In this document: positions 17,796 to 25,987 of the stretch, piece by piece
Layout: each line of letters opens with the position of its first letter
Numbering within the stretch: position 1 is the stretch's first letter
From: an uncultured Clostridia bacterium
Lineage (GTDB): Bacteria; Bacillota; Clostridia; Monoglobales; Monoglobaceae
Length of the DNA stretch: 64,000 nucleotides
Direction of reading: 5' to 3'
Assembly: GCA_934463175.1 (NCBI GenBank)
Contig: CAKSIW010000003.1
Location: 14,816 to 78,815, forward strand
Notes under the pieces: model-generated
Databases searched by the model: none
What the model saw: only the letters and a program-made list of their open reading frames with translations
Told to the model about the DNA's origin: nothing
Made by a program: the position numbers and the translations under genes

Positions 17796-18881
17796 ATGAA
17801 AGCAAAAAAATTACTGGGAATGTTAACAATAACAGCATTGATTATTTCAATGTTTGCCGGCTGCGGAAGTAAGGAAACATCATCGGATGCAGACACATCA
17901 AAGACGGAAATGACAGATGAAGAACGTATTATATCCGCTGCCGATGAAGGAAAGGTCGGAAACTGGGGACTCGGAAACGAGTATGAAATTCAGGCGCTTT
18001 TGACAAAGTACGGAAAGAGTACCGACTATTTGGTTCAGTCCTTTGATATGGACGGATTTGACGACGGTTCGATTACTCTTGCGTCGGCAATGACATATAA
18101 TGAACTCGGATTGGTTGTCAATGATTATGAGGGCGGATACGGCTACGGCGATACTGTAGGAACGATTGATATGAACGACCAGGGAGTTGCAATGCTTGAA
18201 GATAACATATTCTGTACAAAGGAATTTGCAAAAAATAATCCGAACACGGTAAAAGCATTTTTGGCAGCATCGTTAAAAGGCTGGGAATATGCCTGCGAAA
18301 ACCCCGATGAAGCTGCGCAGATTGTTTTTGAAGCAGGCTCATCCGTATCGACAGACCATCAGAAGTATATGGCAAAAGAGGTTGCAAAGCTGATTAAAAC
18401 CGATACGAAAGGAAATAGTGTTTCGAACTACGGCAAAATGGATGAGGAAGCAATGCAGCAAACTCTTGATTTAGCTAAAAAGTATATTAAACTGGACGAT
18501 TCGGCAGCTGCAGACAAACTTAACTCTCTTACATTGGAGGATATTCGAGATACATCATATCTTGAAGCAGCAAAGAATAATGATTTCGGAACGCCCGAAA
18601 AGAAAGATGTTTCGATTCAGCTCAAATGGCTGCCACAGGCACAGTTTATGGGATATTTTGTTGCAAAGGCAAAGGGATACTATGATGAAGTCGGCTTGAA
18701 TGTCAATATCGTTTCCGGCGGCGGTGATATTGGTGAAACAACGGCTGTAAATAACGGTACGGTAGATTTCGGCGTAACTTGGGTATCAAACTTGATTTCG
18801 GCAAACTCCGGCGGTATGAATTTATTGGAAATTGCACAGATTTATCAGAGGTCGGGACTTGTGCTCGTTTACAAAAAGTAA
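17796..18881 (+). CDS. Circularly permuted NMT1/ThiY-like binding lipoprotein
   Basis: This 361-residue substrate-binding protein has a lipoprotein signal (ITALIISMFAGC, lipidated Cys23). In normal NMT1/ThiY-like proteins the mature chain starts with the segment SIQLKWLPQAQFMGYFVA and later crosses to the part containing VGNWGLGNEYEIQALL. Here the order is reversed. Residues 53-260 hold the usual second part (VGNWGLGNEYE, SAMTYNEL, AFLAASLKGWEYACENPDEA, DTSYLEA). Residues 269-361 hold the usual first part, ending at SGLVLVYKK, where the normal protein would cross to the other lobe. A linker (AAKNNDFGTPEKKD) joins the old ends. Both parts are present once, so the fold could be complete. The gene lies 53 bases after the permease and 12 before dihydropyrimidinase, so it probably binds a pyrimidine. 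Confidence 0.85.
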   Translation: MKAKKLLGMLTITALIISMFAGCGSKETSSDADTSKTEMTDEERIISAADEGKVGNWGLGNEYEIQALLTKYGKSTDYLVQSFDMDGFDDGSITLASAMTYNELGLVVNDYEGGYGYGDTVGTIDMNDQGVAMLEDNIFCTKEFAKNNPNTVKAFLAASLKGWEYACENPDEAAQIVFEAGSSVSTDHQKYMAKEVAKLIKTDTKGNSVSNYGKMDEEAMQQTLDLAKKYIKLDDSAAADKLNSLTLEDIRDTSYLEAAKNNDFGTPEKKDVSIQLKWLPQAQFMGYFVAKAKGYYDEVGLNVNIVSGGGDIGETTAVNNGTVDFGVTWVSNLISANSGGMNLLEIAQIYQRSGLVLVYKK

Positions 18882-18893
18882 GGAGGATGCTTT

Positions 18894-20246
18894 ATGGATT
18901 TACTTATAAAAAACGGAACAATTGTAAACGGTTCGGAAAGTTTCAAGGCTGATATAGCCGTTGAAAACGGAAAGATAACACAGATAGGCACAGATATTGC
19001 ACCGACCGATAACACAAAAGTGGTTGATGCGTCCGGGAATCTTGTACTTCCCGGAGCAATCGACGCACACACGCATCTTGCAATGCCGTTCGGCGGTACG
19101 ATTTCCTCAGACGATTATTTTGCGGGAACAAGAGCTGCGGCTTGCGGCGGAACTACAACGGTATTTGACTTTGTTTTGCAGGATTTCGGAGAAACAATGG
19201 TTGATGCGGTAAAACGGCGTGATGCAATGTGCGCACCTGTTGCGGCGGTAGATTATTCTTATCATGTTGCGGTAAAGGATGTGAGCGGCGATTTGCTTGA
19301 TTCGATTGAGGACGCAGTTAAATTCGGTGTTCCGTCATTCAAGGTGTTCATGGTATATGATTTCGGCGTTACCGACGGCGTGTTCTATAAGGTACTCAAA
19401 AAGGCGAAAGAGTGCGGCGCACTTATAGGTGTTCACGCAGAAAACAATGAAATGGTAAACACGCTCACCGCACAGTACCTGAGCGAAGGAAAGACAAGCG
19501 CATGGTATCACTATATGTCGCGTCCCGAATTTGTCGAGGCGGAAGCAGACATAAGAGCAATACAGTGGGCAAAGGCGCTCGACGCTCCGCTTTATATCGT
19601 TCATCTTGCAAACAAGGAGGGCGTAAAGGCAGTTACACAGGCAAAGGACGAGGGATATAAAATCTACGCAGAAACCTGTCCGCAGTATCTTGAGTTTACC
19701 TGTGATGTATATAAGCGAGAGGACGGAAGAAACTTTGTCTGCTCACCGCCGATGAAGGGCGAAGAAAGCAGACTGGCTCTCTGGGAAGCAATTAAGAGGG
19801 GCGATATAGATACAATAGCAACCGACCATTGCCCGTTCCAATCATACGAAAAGGATTGGGGCAAGGACGATTTTACAAAAATTCCAAACGGCTGTGCCGG
19901 TATTGAAAATATGTATCCGTATATGCTTTCCGCTGCAAACGAGGGCAAAATCACATATGAAAAGGCAGTTGAAATATGCTCCGAAAATCCTGCTAAAATC
20001 TTCGGCTGCCGTGACAAAGGCCGCATATCAATCGGAAAAGATGCCGATATTGTCATTTACAACCCGAAAACGGAGTTTACCATTACAAATGATAAAATGC
20101 ATTCCGACTGCGACCATACAATCTGGGAGGGCGTAAAGCTCAAAGGTTATCCCGAGCAGACCTACTCCAGAGGCAAACTTGTATATGACAAAGGCGAATT
20201 TGTAGGAGAATCAGGCTGGGGTAAATTTGTAAAATGTAAATTATAA
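18894..20246 (+). CDS. hydA: Dihydropyrimidinase
   Basis: This 450-residue cyclic amidohydrolase opens 5,6-dihydrouracil to N-carbamoyl-beta-alanine. The two-metal site is visible: DAHTH near residue 60, the lysine that is carbamylated in VPSFKVFMVYDF, His in GVHAEN, His in YIVHLAN and Asp in ATDHCP. Length and motifs fit the dihydropyrimidinase/hydantoinase family rather than allantoinase or dihydroorotase. The neighbours (uracil reductase, carbamoylase) make dihydropyrimidine the likely substrate. AGGAGG precedes the ATG. Confidence 0.93.
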   Translation: MDLLIKNGTIVNGSESFKADIAVENGKITQIGTDIAPTDNTKVVDASGNLVLPGAIDAHTHLAMPFGGTISSDDYFAGTRAAACGGTTTVFDFVLQDFGETMVDAVKRRDAMCAPVAAVDYSYHVAVKDVSGDLLDSIEDAVKFGVPSFKVFMVYDFGVTDGVFYKVLKKAKECGALIGVHAENNEMVNTLTAQYLSEGKTSAWYHYMSRPEFVEAEADIRAIQWAKALDAPLYIVHLANKEGVKAVTQAKDEGYKIYAETCPQYLEFTCDVYKREDGRNFVCSPPMKGEESRLALWEAIKRGDIDTIATDHCPFQSYEKDWGKDDFTKIPNGCAGIENMYPYMLSAANEGKITYEKAVEICSENPAKIFGCRDKGRISIGKDADIVIYNPKTEFTITNDKMHSDCDHTIWEGVKLKGYPEQTYSRGKLVYDKGEFVGESGWGKFVKCKL

Positions 20247-20284
20247 AGGTATAAAATACAGCAATCAGAAAAGAGTTGATTATA

Positions 20285-21745
20285 ATGAATATTCGAGATG
20301 AAAGTGCAAGATGTCTTTTGTGTGCGAACGCTAAATGCACAAACGCCTGCCCAAAGAATTTTGACCCGGCAAGGATGATAAGGGCAGTAAGATTTGACAA
20401 TGCCCGGTGTGCCGCAAAATATATAGATACCGATGTTTGCGCCGAATGTGACGGCAAATGCGAAAGTGCTTGCATACACCCCGATTTTGCGTTACGAATC
20501 CGCAATATGGCATCGGCTCTTCCAGATTGCGAATATACGGATGAAGTAAACCTTGAAATAGATTTTATTGGAGTAAAGTGCGAAAACCCGTTTTTCTTGT
20601 CATCATCAATTGTTGCCGGAAATTACGAAATGTGTGCAAACGCATTTCGCACGGGCTGGGCAGGAGCGGTTTTTAAAACAATCGGATTTATAAAGCCCGA
20701 AGAAACCTCGCCGAGATTTGATGCGATAAGAAAGGAAGGAACGCCGTTTATCGGTTTTAAAAACCTTGAACAGATTTCAGACCATAGCTTGGAGGAGAAT
20801 CTTTCAGACCTGCGGCGGCTTAAAAAAGATTTTCCAAGCAAAATAATCGTTGCATCAATTATGGGTGAAACGGACGAGGAATGGACTTCTCTTGCAAAGC
20901 TGGTGACAGATGCCGGAGCGGATATTATTGAATGTAATTTCAGCTGTCCGCAAATGGTCGGCGAGGGACTCGGCTCGGATGTAGGACAAAATCCTGATTT
21001 GGTTATGCACTATACCGAGTGTGTAAAAAAAGGCACATCGCTTCCGGTACTTGCAAAAATGACCCCGAACATCGGAAATATGGAAATCCCGGCAATAGCC
21101 GCCGTCAAAGGCGGTGCGGACGGCATTGCGGCAATAAACACAATAAAGTGCATCACGGGCTTTGACCTTGAAAATATGCAGCCGTATAATGCGGTAAGCG
21201 AAAAAACATCGGTTTCGGGATATTCGGGAAAAGCAGTAAAACCGATAGCACTGCGGTTCATAAATGATATGGCAAAATGCAGAGAACTTGAAAATGTGCC
21301 TTTAAGCGGTATAGGCGGAATCGAGACATGGCACGATGCGGCAGAATTTATTGCGTTAGGCTGTGCAAACGTTCAGATTACAACCGCTGTTATGCAATAC
21401 GGTTACCGAATTATTGATGACTTGATTTCGGGGCTCAAGTCGTATATGAAAAGAAAAGGCATAACGCAATTGCGGGATTTGGTCGGTATCGAACTAAAAA
21501 CAGTAACAGAGCCCGACAAGCTTGACAGAGCTACCGTTACATATCCCGTATTTGACAAAAAGATGTGCATAGGCTGCGGAAGATGTTATCTTTCCTGCCG
21601 TGATGGTGGTCATCAAGCAATAGATATATCAGATGACGGAAAACCGATTTTCAAAGCGAGCAAATGTGTTGGTTGTCATCTGTGTTCGTTGGTTTGTCTG
21701 GTGGGTGCAATCGGAAAGTCAAAAAGAGTTCAAAAGAAAAGGTGA
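20285..21745 (+). CDS. preA: Dihydropyrimidine dehydrogenase, PreA-type, with extra N-terminal Cys-rich domain
   Basis: This 486-residue protein reduces uracil/thymine to the dihydro form. The centre is a dihydroorotate-dehydrogenase-like FMN barrel (NPFFLSSSIVAGNYEM, DIIECNFSCPQMVGEGLG, GIGGIETWHDAAEFIALG). The C-terminus has two 4Fe-4S motifs (CIGCGRCYLSC and CVGCHLCSLVC). Unlike the usual PreA of about 410-430 residues, an N-terminal domain of about 70 residues has CLLCANAKCTNACPKNFD and CAECDGKCESAC, matching the iron-sulfur start of full-length dihydropyrimidine dehydrogenase and of PreT. The flavin/NAD(P)H part of PreT is missing and no preT gene is in the operon, so electrons must come from another partner. 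Confidence 0.88.
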   Translation: MNIRDESARCLLCANAKCTNACPKNFDPARMIRAVRFDNARCAAKYIDTDVCAECDGKCESACIHPDFALRIRNMASALPDCEYTDEVNLEIDFIGVKCENPFFLSSSIVAGNYEMCANAFRTGWAGAVFKTIGFIKPEETSPRFDAIRKEGTPFIGFKNLEQISDHSLEENLSDLRRLKKDFPSKIIVASIMGETDEEWTSLAKLVTDAGADIIECNFSCPQMVGEGLGSDVGQNPDLVMHYTECVKKGTSLPVLAKMTPNIGNMEIPAIAAVKGGADGIAAINTIKCITGFDLENMQPYNAVSEKTSVSGYSGKAVKPIALRFINDMAKCRELENVPLSGIGGIETWHDAAEFIALGCANVQITTAVMQYGYRIIDDLISGLKSYMKRKGITQLRDLVGIELKTVTEPDKLDRATVTYPVFDKKMCIGCGRCYLSCRDGGHQAIDISDDGKPIFKASKCVGCHLCSLVCLVGAIGKSKRVQKKR

Positions 21746-21766
21746 TACCGGAAAGGGGGATTTATT

Positions 21767-22939
21767 ATGTCAATTATACTTAAACAGCTGTGCAGCGATA
21801 CCGAAACGAAGTATAATTTAAAGCTAATTGCCGGTAAAAACGGTATGACAAATACCGTGCGCTGGGTGCATATGGTTGAGGACAGACAGGTTCCGGACTT
21901 TCTGCACGGCGGCGAGCTTGTTTTTACAACAGGTATCGGACATATTGGAAAGGATCCGCTGCTTGCATTTGTAAAGCGCTTGATAGATCACGGTGCATCC
22001 GGCGTTGTGGTGAACATCGGTCCTTACCTTGCAAGCGTTCCGCAGGAGGTAATTGACTACTGCAACAAAGAAAATTTCCCTCTGTTTACATTGCCGTGGA
22101 GCGTTTATATCATTGATATAACATACGATTTTTGTCGGCGAATCATAGAAAATGAAAAAATAGAAACTACTGCGGCAGAGGCATTTAAAAACATAATACT
22201 TTCTCCCGAACAGGGGAAAAAATATTATTCATTTTTGGAACAGCACGGGTTTGGAAAAGTTGTCGGATACAGAGTATTTACGCTGAATTTATTCAAAGAC
22301 GGAAAAAATATAACCGAGGATTTTGAACGAAGTAACCATATTAAGTTATGGAGCATCCTTGCAAAATCAAAGGATTATCCGTCGGCAATGTTTGTCCTTG
22401 AAAATACAGTGGTAGTTGTCAGACAGGATGTAAACCGTAAATTTATTAAAAATATTACGGACACTCTTGACGCAGTTTCCGAGCAGAAAAATATTGCTTA
22501 TAATATGGGTATATCAACAGAGCGAAAGGGATATAAGTCGGTTGCAAAGCTGCTTTCGGAGGCAGAGGCAGCAAGAAAAACCGCCGCTTCTGAAAATAAA
22601 AGCTTTGAATTTTATTCGGAAATAGGGGTCAATAAAATTCTTTTCGGTGTTAAAGACAAAACCGTCTTGAAAGAATTTGCGGAAAAGCAGCTTGATGAGA
22701 TTATTGCCTACGACAACGAATATAAGACGGATTATGCAACGATTTTGTATGAGTATCTTATATGTGACGGTTCCGTTATTGCTGTTGCCGATAATTACGG
22801 TATTCACCGAAATACTGTAAATACCAAAATCAAAAACATTAAGTCAATTTTCAATATTGAGCTGACAGGCGAAAAGAAAACAGAACTGTTGTTAGCTTTT
22901 AAAATAGAAAAATTATTAAATGAAAACGGAGGAATTTAA
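21767..22939 (+). CDS. PucR-family transcriptional regulator
   Basis: This 390-residue regulator has an N-terminal PucR sensor domain (NGMTNTVRWVHMVEDRQVPDFLHGGELVFTTG, residues about 25-60) and a C-terminal helix-turn-helix of the HTH_30 type (LICDGSVIAVADNYGIHRNTVNTKI). PucR proteins control purine and pyrimidine breakdown genes in several Firmicutes and Actinobacteria. Encoded within the operon, it is the best candidate for its own regulator, perhaps sensing a pathway intermediate. GGGGG precedes the ATG and the gene is 21 bases after preA. Confidence 0.88.
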   Translation: MSIILKQLCSDTETKYNLKLIAGKNGMTNTVRWVHMVEDRQVPDFLHGGELVFTTGIGHIGKDPLLAFVKRLIDHGASGVVVNIGPYLASVPQEVIDYCNKENFPLFTLPWSVYIIDITYDFCRRIIENEKIETTAAEAFKNIILSPEQGKKYYSFLEQHGFGKVVGYRVFTLNLFKDGKNITEDFERSNHIKLWSILAKSKDYPSAMFVLENTVVVVRQDVNRKFIKNITDTLDAVSEQKNIAYNMGISTERKGYKSVAKLLSEAEAARKTAASENKSFEFYSEIGVNKILFGVKDKTVLKEFAEKQLDEIIAYDNEYKTDYATILYEYLICDGSVIAVADNYGIHRNTVNTKIKNIKSIFNIELTGEKKTELLLAFKIEKLLNENGGI

Positions 22940-22940
22940 T

Positions 22941-24269
22941 ATGAGCGAGAAAGCATTGGAAATCAAGAAAAATCATACCACCTATAATTTGCAGTCGTGG
23001 TCAAAACAAAAGGGATTAAATCCCATACCGATTGAAAAGGCAGAGGGGATTTATATGTGGGACTTTGACGGAAACCGTTATACCGATATGTCATCACAGC
23101 TTGTAAACCTTAATGTAGGTCACGGAAACAGACAGATAATCGACGCAATAAAGGATCAGGCAGAAAAATACTGTTATCTCTCACCGGCATACGGTTCGGA
23201 ACCGAGAGGCGAGCTGGCAAAAATGATTATTGAAAGAATGCCTGATAATATGGGTAAGGTTTTCTTTACAAACGGCGGTGCCGACGCGAACGAAAACGCT
23301 GTTAAAATTGCCCGTATGTATACAGGCAGACAGAAAATATTCTCACGTTACAGAAGCTATCACGGCTCTACATACGGCGCAGGAAATCTTACGGGCGAAC
23401 CGAGAAGATACCCCTTAGAGCCGGGTGCACCGGGATTTGTAAAGTTTTTTGACCCGTATGTATACCGCGAAAAAATTGAGTTTGAATCGGAGGAAGCGGC
23501 AGCGGATTATTATGTTGCAAAGCTTCGCGAGCAGGTAATCTATGAGGGTGCCGATAATGTTGCGGCAATCGTTATGGAAACAATTACAGGTTCAAACGGC
23601 GTTATTATTCCGCCGAAAGGCTATTTAAACGGCGTCAGAAAAATCTGTGACGAGTTTGGAATTATGATGATTTGCGATGAGGTTATGGCAGGCTTCGGAA
23701 GAACGGGTAAAATGTTTGCATTTGAAAATTTCGGCGTAAAGCCTGATATTGTATCGTTTGCAAAAGGTGTAACCTGCGGTTATGTTCAGCTCGGCGGTGT
23801 GGCTGTAAGCAAAGAAATCGCCGAATACTTTGATGACCATCTTCTTTCCTGCGGTCTTACCTACAGCGGACATCCGCTTGCGTGTGCAGCCGGTGTTGCC
23901 TGCCTGAAATTCTATGATGATGCCAAAATTCTTGATAATGTAAACGCATCCGGCAAGGTTTTGGGAGAAGAACTCGAGGCATTAAAAGCTAAATATGACA
24001 TTGTCGGAGATGTAAGATACATTGGTTTATTCTCGGCAATTGAGCTTGTAAAAGACAGAAAAACCAAAGCGCCGCTTGTAGAATATGGAAAAGACCCTGT
24101 GGGAATTATGAAATCTATCATAGGTAAGCTTAAGGAAAAAGGCTTTATGACATATTCGCACGAAAATATGATTCTTATTTGCCCTCCGCTTATCATAACG
24201 CCCGAGCAGGTTAAAGAGGAAATGAAGAAGGTTGACGAGGTAATTGCGGAAATTAACGGAATATATTAA
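22941..24269 (+). CDS. Class III aminotransferase, probable beta-alanine aminotransferase
   Basis: This is a 442-residue PLP enzyme of the omega-amino-acid class. Visible are the PLP phosphate region (TNGGADANENAVKIARMYTG), the cofactor-pyridine Asp in MMICDEVMAGFGRTG and the Schiff-base Lys in SFAKGVTCG. In this operon the amine donor should be beta-alanine from the carbamoylase, giving malonic semialdehyde. That is inferred from context; related enzymes also use taurine or GABA. The start was set at MSEKALEIKK because GGAGG lies 8 bases upstream. The start codon is 1 base after the PucR gene's stop. Confidence 0.88.
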   Translation: MSEKALEIKKNHTTYNLQSWSKQKGLNPIPIEKAEGIYMWDFDGNRYTDMSSQLVNLNVGHGNRQIIDAIKDQAEKYCYLSPAYGSEPRGELAKMIIERMPDNMGKVFFTNGGADANENAVKIARMYTGRQKIFSRYRSYHGSTYGAGNLTGEPRRYPLEPGAPGFVKFFDPYVYREKIEFESEEAAADYYVAKLREQVIYEGADNVAAIVMETITGSNGVIIPPKGYLNGVRKICDEFGIMMICDEVMAGFGRTGKMFAFENFGVKPDIVSFAKGVTCGYVQLGGVAVSKEIAEYFDDHLLSCGLTYSGHPLACAAGVACLKFYDDAKILDNVNASGKVLGEELEALKAKYDIVGDVRYIGLFSAIELVKDRKTKAPLVEYGKDPVGIMKSIIGKLKEKGFMTYSHENMILICPPLIITPEQVKEEMKKVDEVIAEINGIY

Positions 24270-24294
24270 AAGCCGCATATGAGGAGGTGTAATA

Positions 24295-24690
24295 ATGCCT
24301 GAGCGTTATAAAAATGTAAAGTTCGGTTCGCTCGACGAGTATATTACTCCGGATAAATTTCGGACAATTGGTGATGATATGCGCCACATTCCCCCTGGAA
24401 TTACAGAATTTGCCGTTGAAATACATATGAAATATGAATTGAAAAGCAAATTGAGTTTTAAAACACCGTGGGACGGAATTATATACGGCTGTGCAAGGGA
24501 CAAAAGAACTTTAAAAGAGAAATTGGGATTGAAATCGGATATAAAAACAGCGTACCTGATTGACTGGGACGATAAATATCTGTTTTTGGTTGAAACAGAA
24601 AATCTGGGTGAATGTCCTGTGGCATATGTTCCGAGTAAAGATATTATAAATCTCTTGGAAAATTGTATGAGAGTACCGGAACAGAGATAA
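24295..24690 (+). CDS. Unrecognised 131-residue soluble protein in the pyrimidine operon
   Basis: I do not recognise this protein. It is mixed alpha/beta, has no signal peptide or membrane segment, and contains only two cysteines. Notable segments are MRHIPPGITEFAVEIHMKY and TPWDGIIYGCARDKRTLKEK. It has a good ribosome binding site (GAGGAGGTG) and sits tightly between the aminotransferase (25 bases) and the carbamoylase, so it is co-transcribed and under selection to stay there. A binding or small accessory role in beta-alanine or carbamoyl metabolism is possible but unsupported. Confidence 0.75.
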   Translation: MPERYKNVKFGSLDEYITPDKFRTIGDDMRHIPPGITEFAVEIHMKYELKSKLSFKTPWDGIIYGCARDKRTLKEKLGLKSDIKTAYLIDWDDKYLFLVETENLGECPVAYVPSKDIINLLENCMRVPEQR

Positions 24691-24708
24691 AAAACGAAAG
24701 GAATGATA

Positions 24709-25974
24709 ATGATGTATGTATGCAGCAGCAAAAGAATGGAAGATAAAATAAAAACCTTCAGCAAATTCGGCGATGCAGGGCATGGAGGTATCACAAGATA
24801 CTCCCTGTCGCCAGAGGCTATTATGGCGAGAAATGAATTTTTGAAAAGAATGAAAGCAATCGGCGCAGAAATTGAAATTGATGATGTGGCGAATATCTAT
24901 GCAACACTTCCGGGCAGTGATCCCGACGCAAAAAGAATCGTAATGGCGTCCCATGTTGATTCAGTTAAAAACGGCGGTAACTATGACGGAATTTTGGGCG
25001 TAATGTCCGCAATGGAAGTTTTGGAAACGGTTGCCGAAAAGAAAATTCCGCATAAACACCCCCTGACGGCAATGATATGGACAAACGAAGAAGGTTCGCT
25101 CTATCCGCCCGCTATGATGATTTCGGGAGTTGTGTGCTATGACTATCTTCCCGAGGATATTCGCCAAAAGTTCAAATATGAGGATATGATGGCTTCAAAA
25201 AGTATTCTCGACCCAACAAAAACCTTTGGCGAGGCTTTGGAAAAGTCGGGCTTTAAGGGCGATAAAAAATACAGACTTTCTCCCGACAGATATAAGTATA
25301 TGTTTGAAACGCATATCGAACAGGGACCGATTTTGGAGGATAACGGCAATGACATCGGTGTTGTTGACTGTGTTTTGGGAATGTTTAACTACAGGCTCAA
25401 ATTTTACGGACAGACAACCCATGCCGGTACATTTCCGATGCCGAAACGCCGTGACGCATTTTATGCCGCAGCTTTGGCTCTTGATTATCTGCATACGGAA
25501 ATTGACAAGCTTGGCGTAAAAGATTTGGTTTATACAACAGGTGAGGTTGTGTGTCATCCGTGCGTACATACCTGTGTTCCCGATTACTTTGACTTTTCGT
25601 TTGACTCCAGACATGAAAAACCGGAAGTGCTTGAAAAGGTACTTGCAATTGTAAAGAGCTGTGCCGACAAAGAATGGGCAGGCTGTACGTGCGAGGTTGA
25701 AAAGGCTTGGAACCGCGATACAGTATATTGGGATAAAAGGCTTGTCGGATATGTTAAAGAAGCGTGCGAGGAAGCCGGAATTAAACATCAGTACATTCAT
25801 TCGGGAGCGGGACATGACGCACAGTTTGCATCATATATGCTGCCGACAACAATGATTTTCGTTCAGTCAAAGGACGGTCTTTCCCACTGCGAACCTGAAT
25901 TTTCGAGCGTGGAGCATTGCACCGAAGGCGCAACGGTTATGCTGAATGCAGTATTAAAGGCAGACAGCGAATAA
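24709..25974 (+). CDS. N-carbamoyl-beta-alanine amidohydrolase (beta-ureidopropionase, M20 type)
   Basis: This is a roughly 421-residue zinc-dependent amidase of the M20/hydantoinase-carbamoylase family. Metal ligands and catalytic residues are seen in ASHVDSVKNGGNYDGILG, IWTNEEGSLYPP (catalytic Glu) and HIEQGPILE, and near the end GAGHDAQFASYMLPTTMIF and SHCEPEFSS. It would split N-carbamoyl-beta-alanine into beta-alanine, CO2 and ammonia. Family members also act on ureidoglycolate, allantoate or N-carbamoyl-L-amino acids, but dihydropyrimidinase in the same operon favours beta-ureidopropionase. Several ATGs lie at 24703-24714; 24709 best fits AAAGG. Confidence 0.9.
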   Translation: MMYVCSSKRMEDKIKTFSKFGDAGHGGITRYSLSPEAIMARNEFLKRMKAIGAEIEIDDVANIYATLPGSDPDAKRIVMASHVDSVKNGGNYDGILGVMSAMEVLETVAEKKIPHKHPLTAMIWTNEEGSLYPPAMMISGVVCYDYLPEDIRQKFKYEDMMASKSILDPTKTFGEALEKSGFKGDKKYRLSPDRYKYMFETHIEQGPILEDNGNDIGVVDCVLGMFNYRLKFYGQTTHAGTFPMPKRRDAFYAAALALDYLHTEIDKLGVKDLVYTTGEVVCHPCVHTCVPDYFDFSFDSRHEKPEVLEKVLAIVKSCADKEWAGCTCEVEKAWNRDTVYWDKRLVGYVKEACEEAGIKHQYIHSGAGHDAQFASYMLPTTMIFVQSKDGLSHCEPEFSSVEHCTEGATVMLNAVLKADSE

Positions 25975-25987
25975 AGGAGCGAATAAT

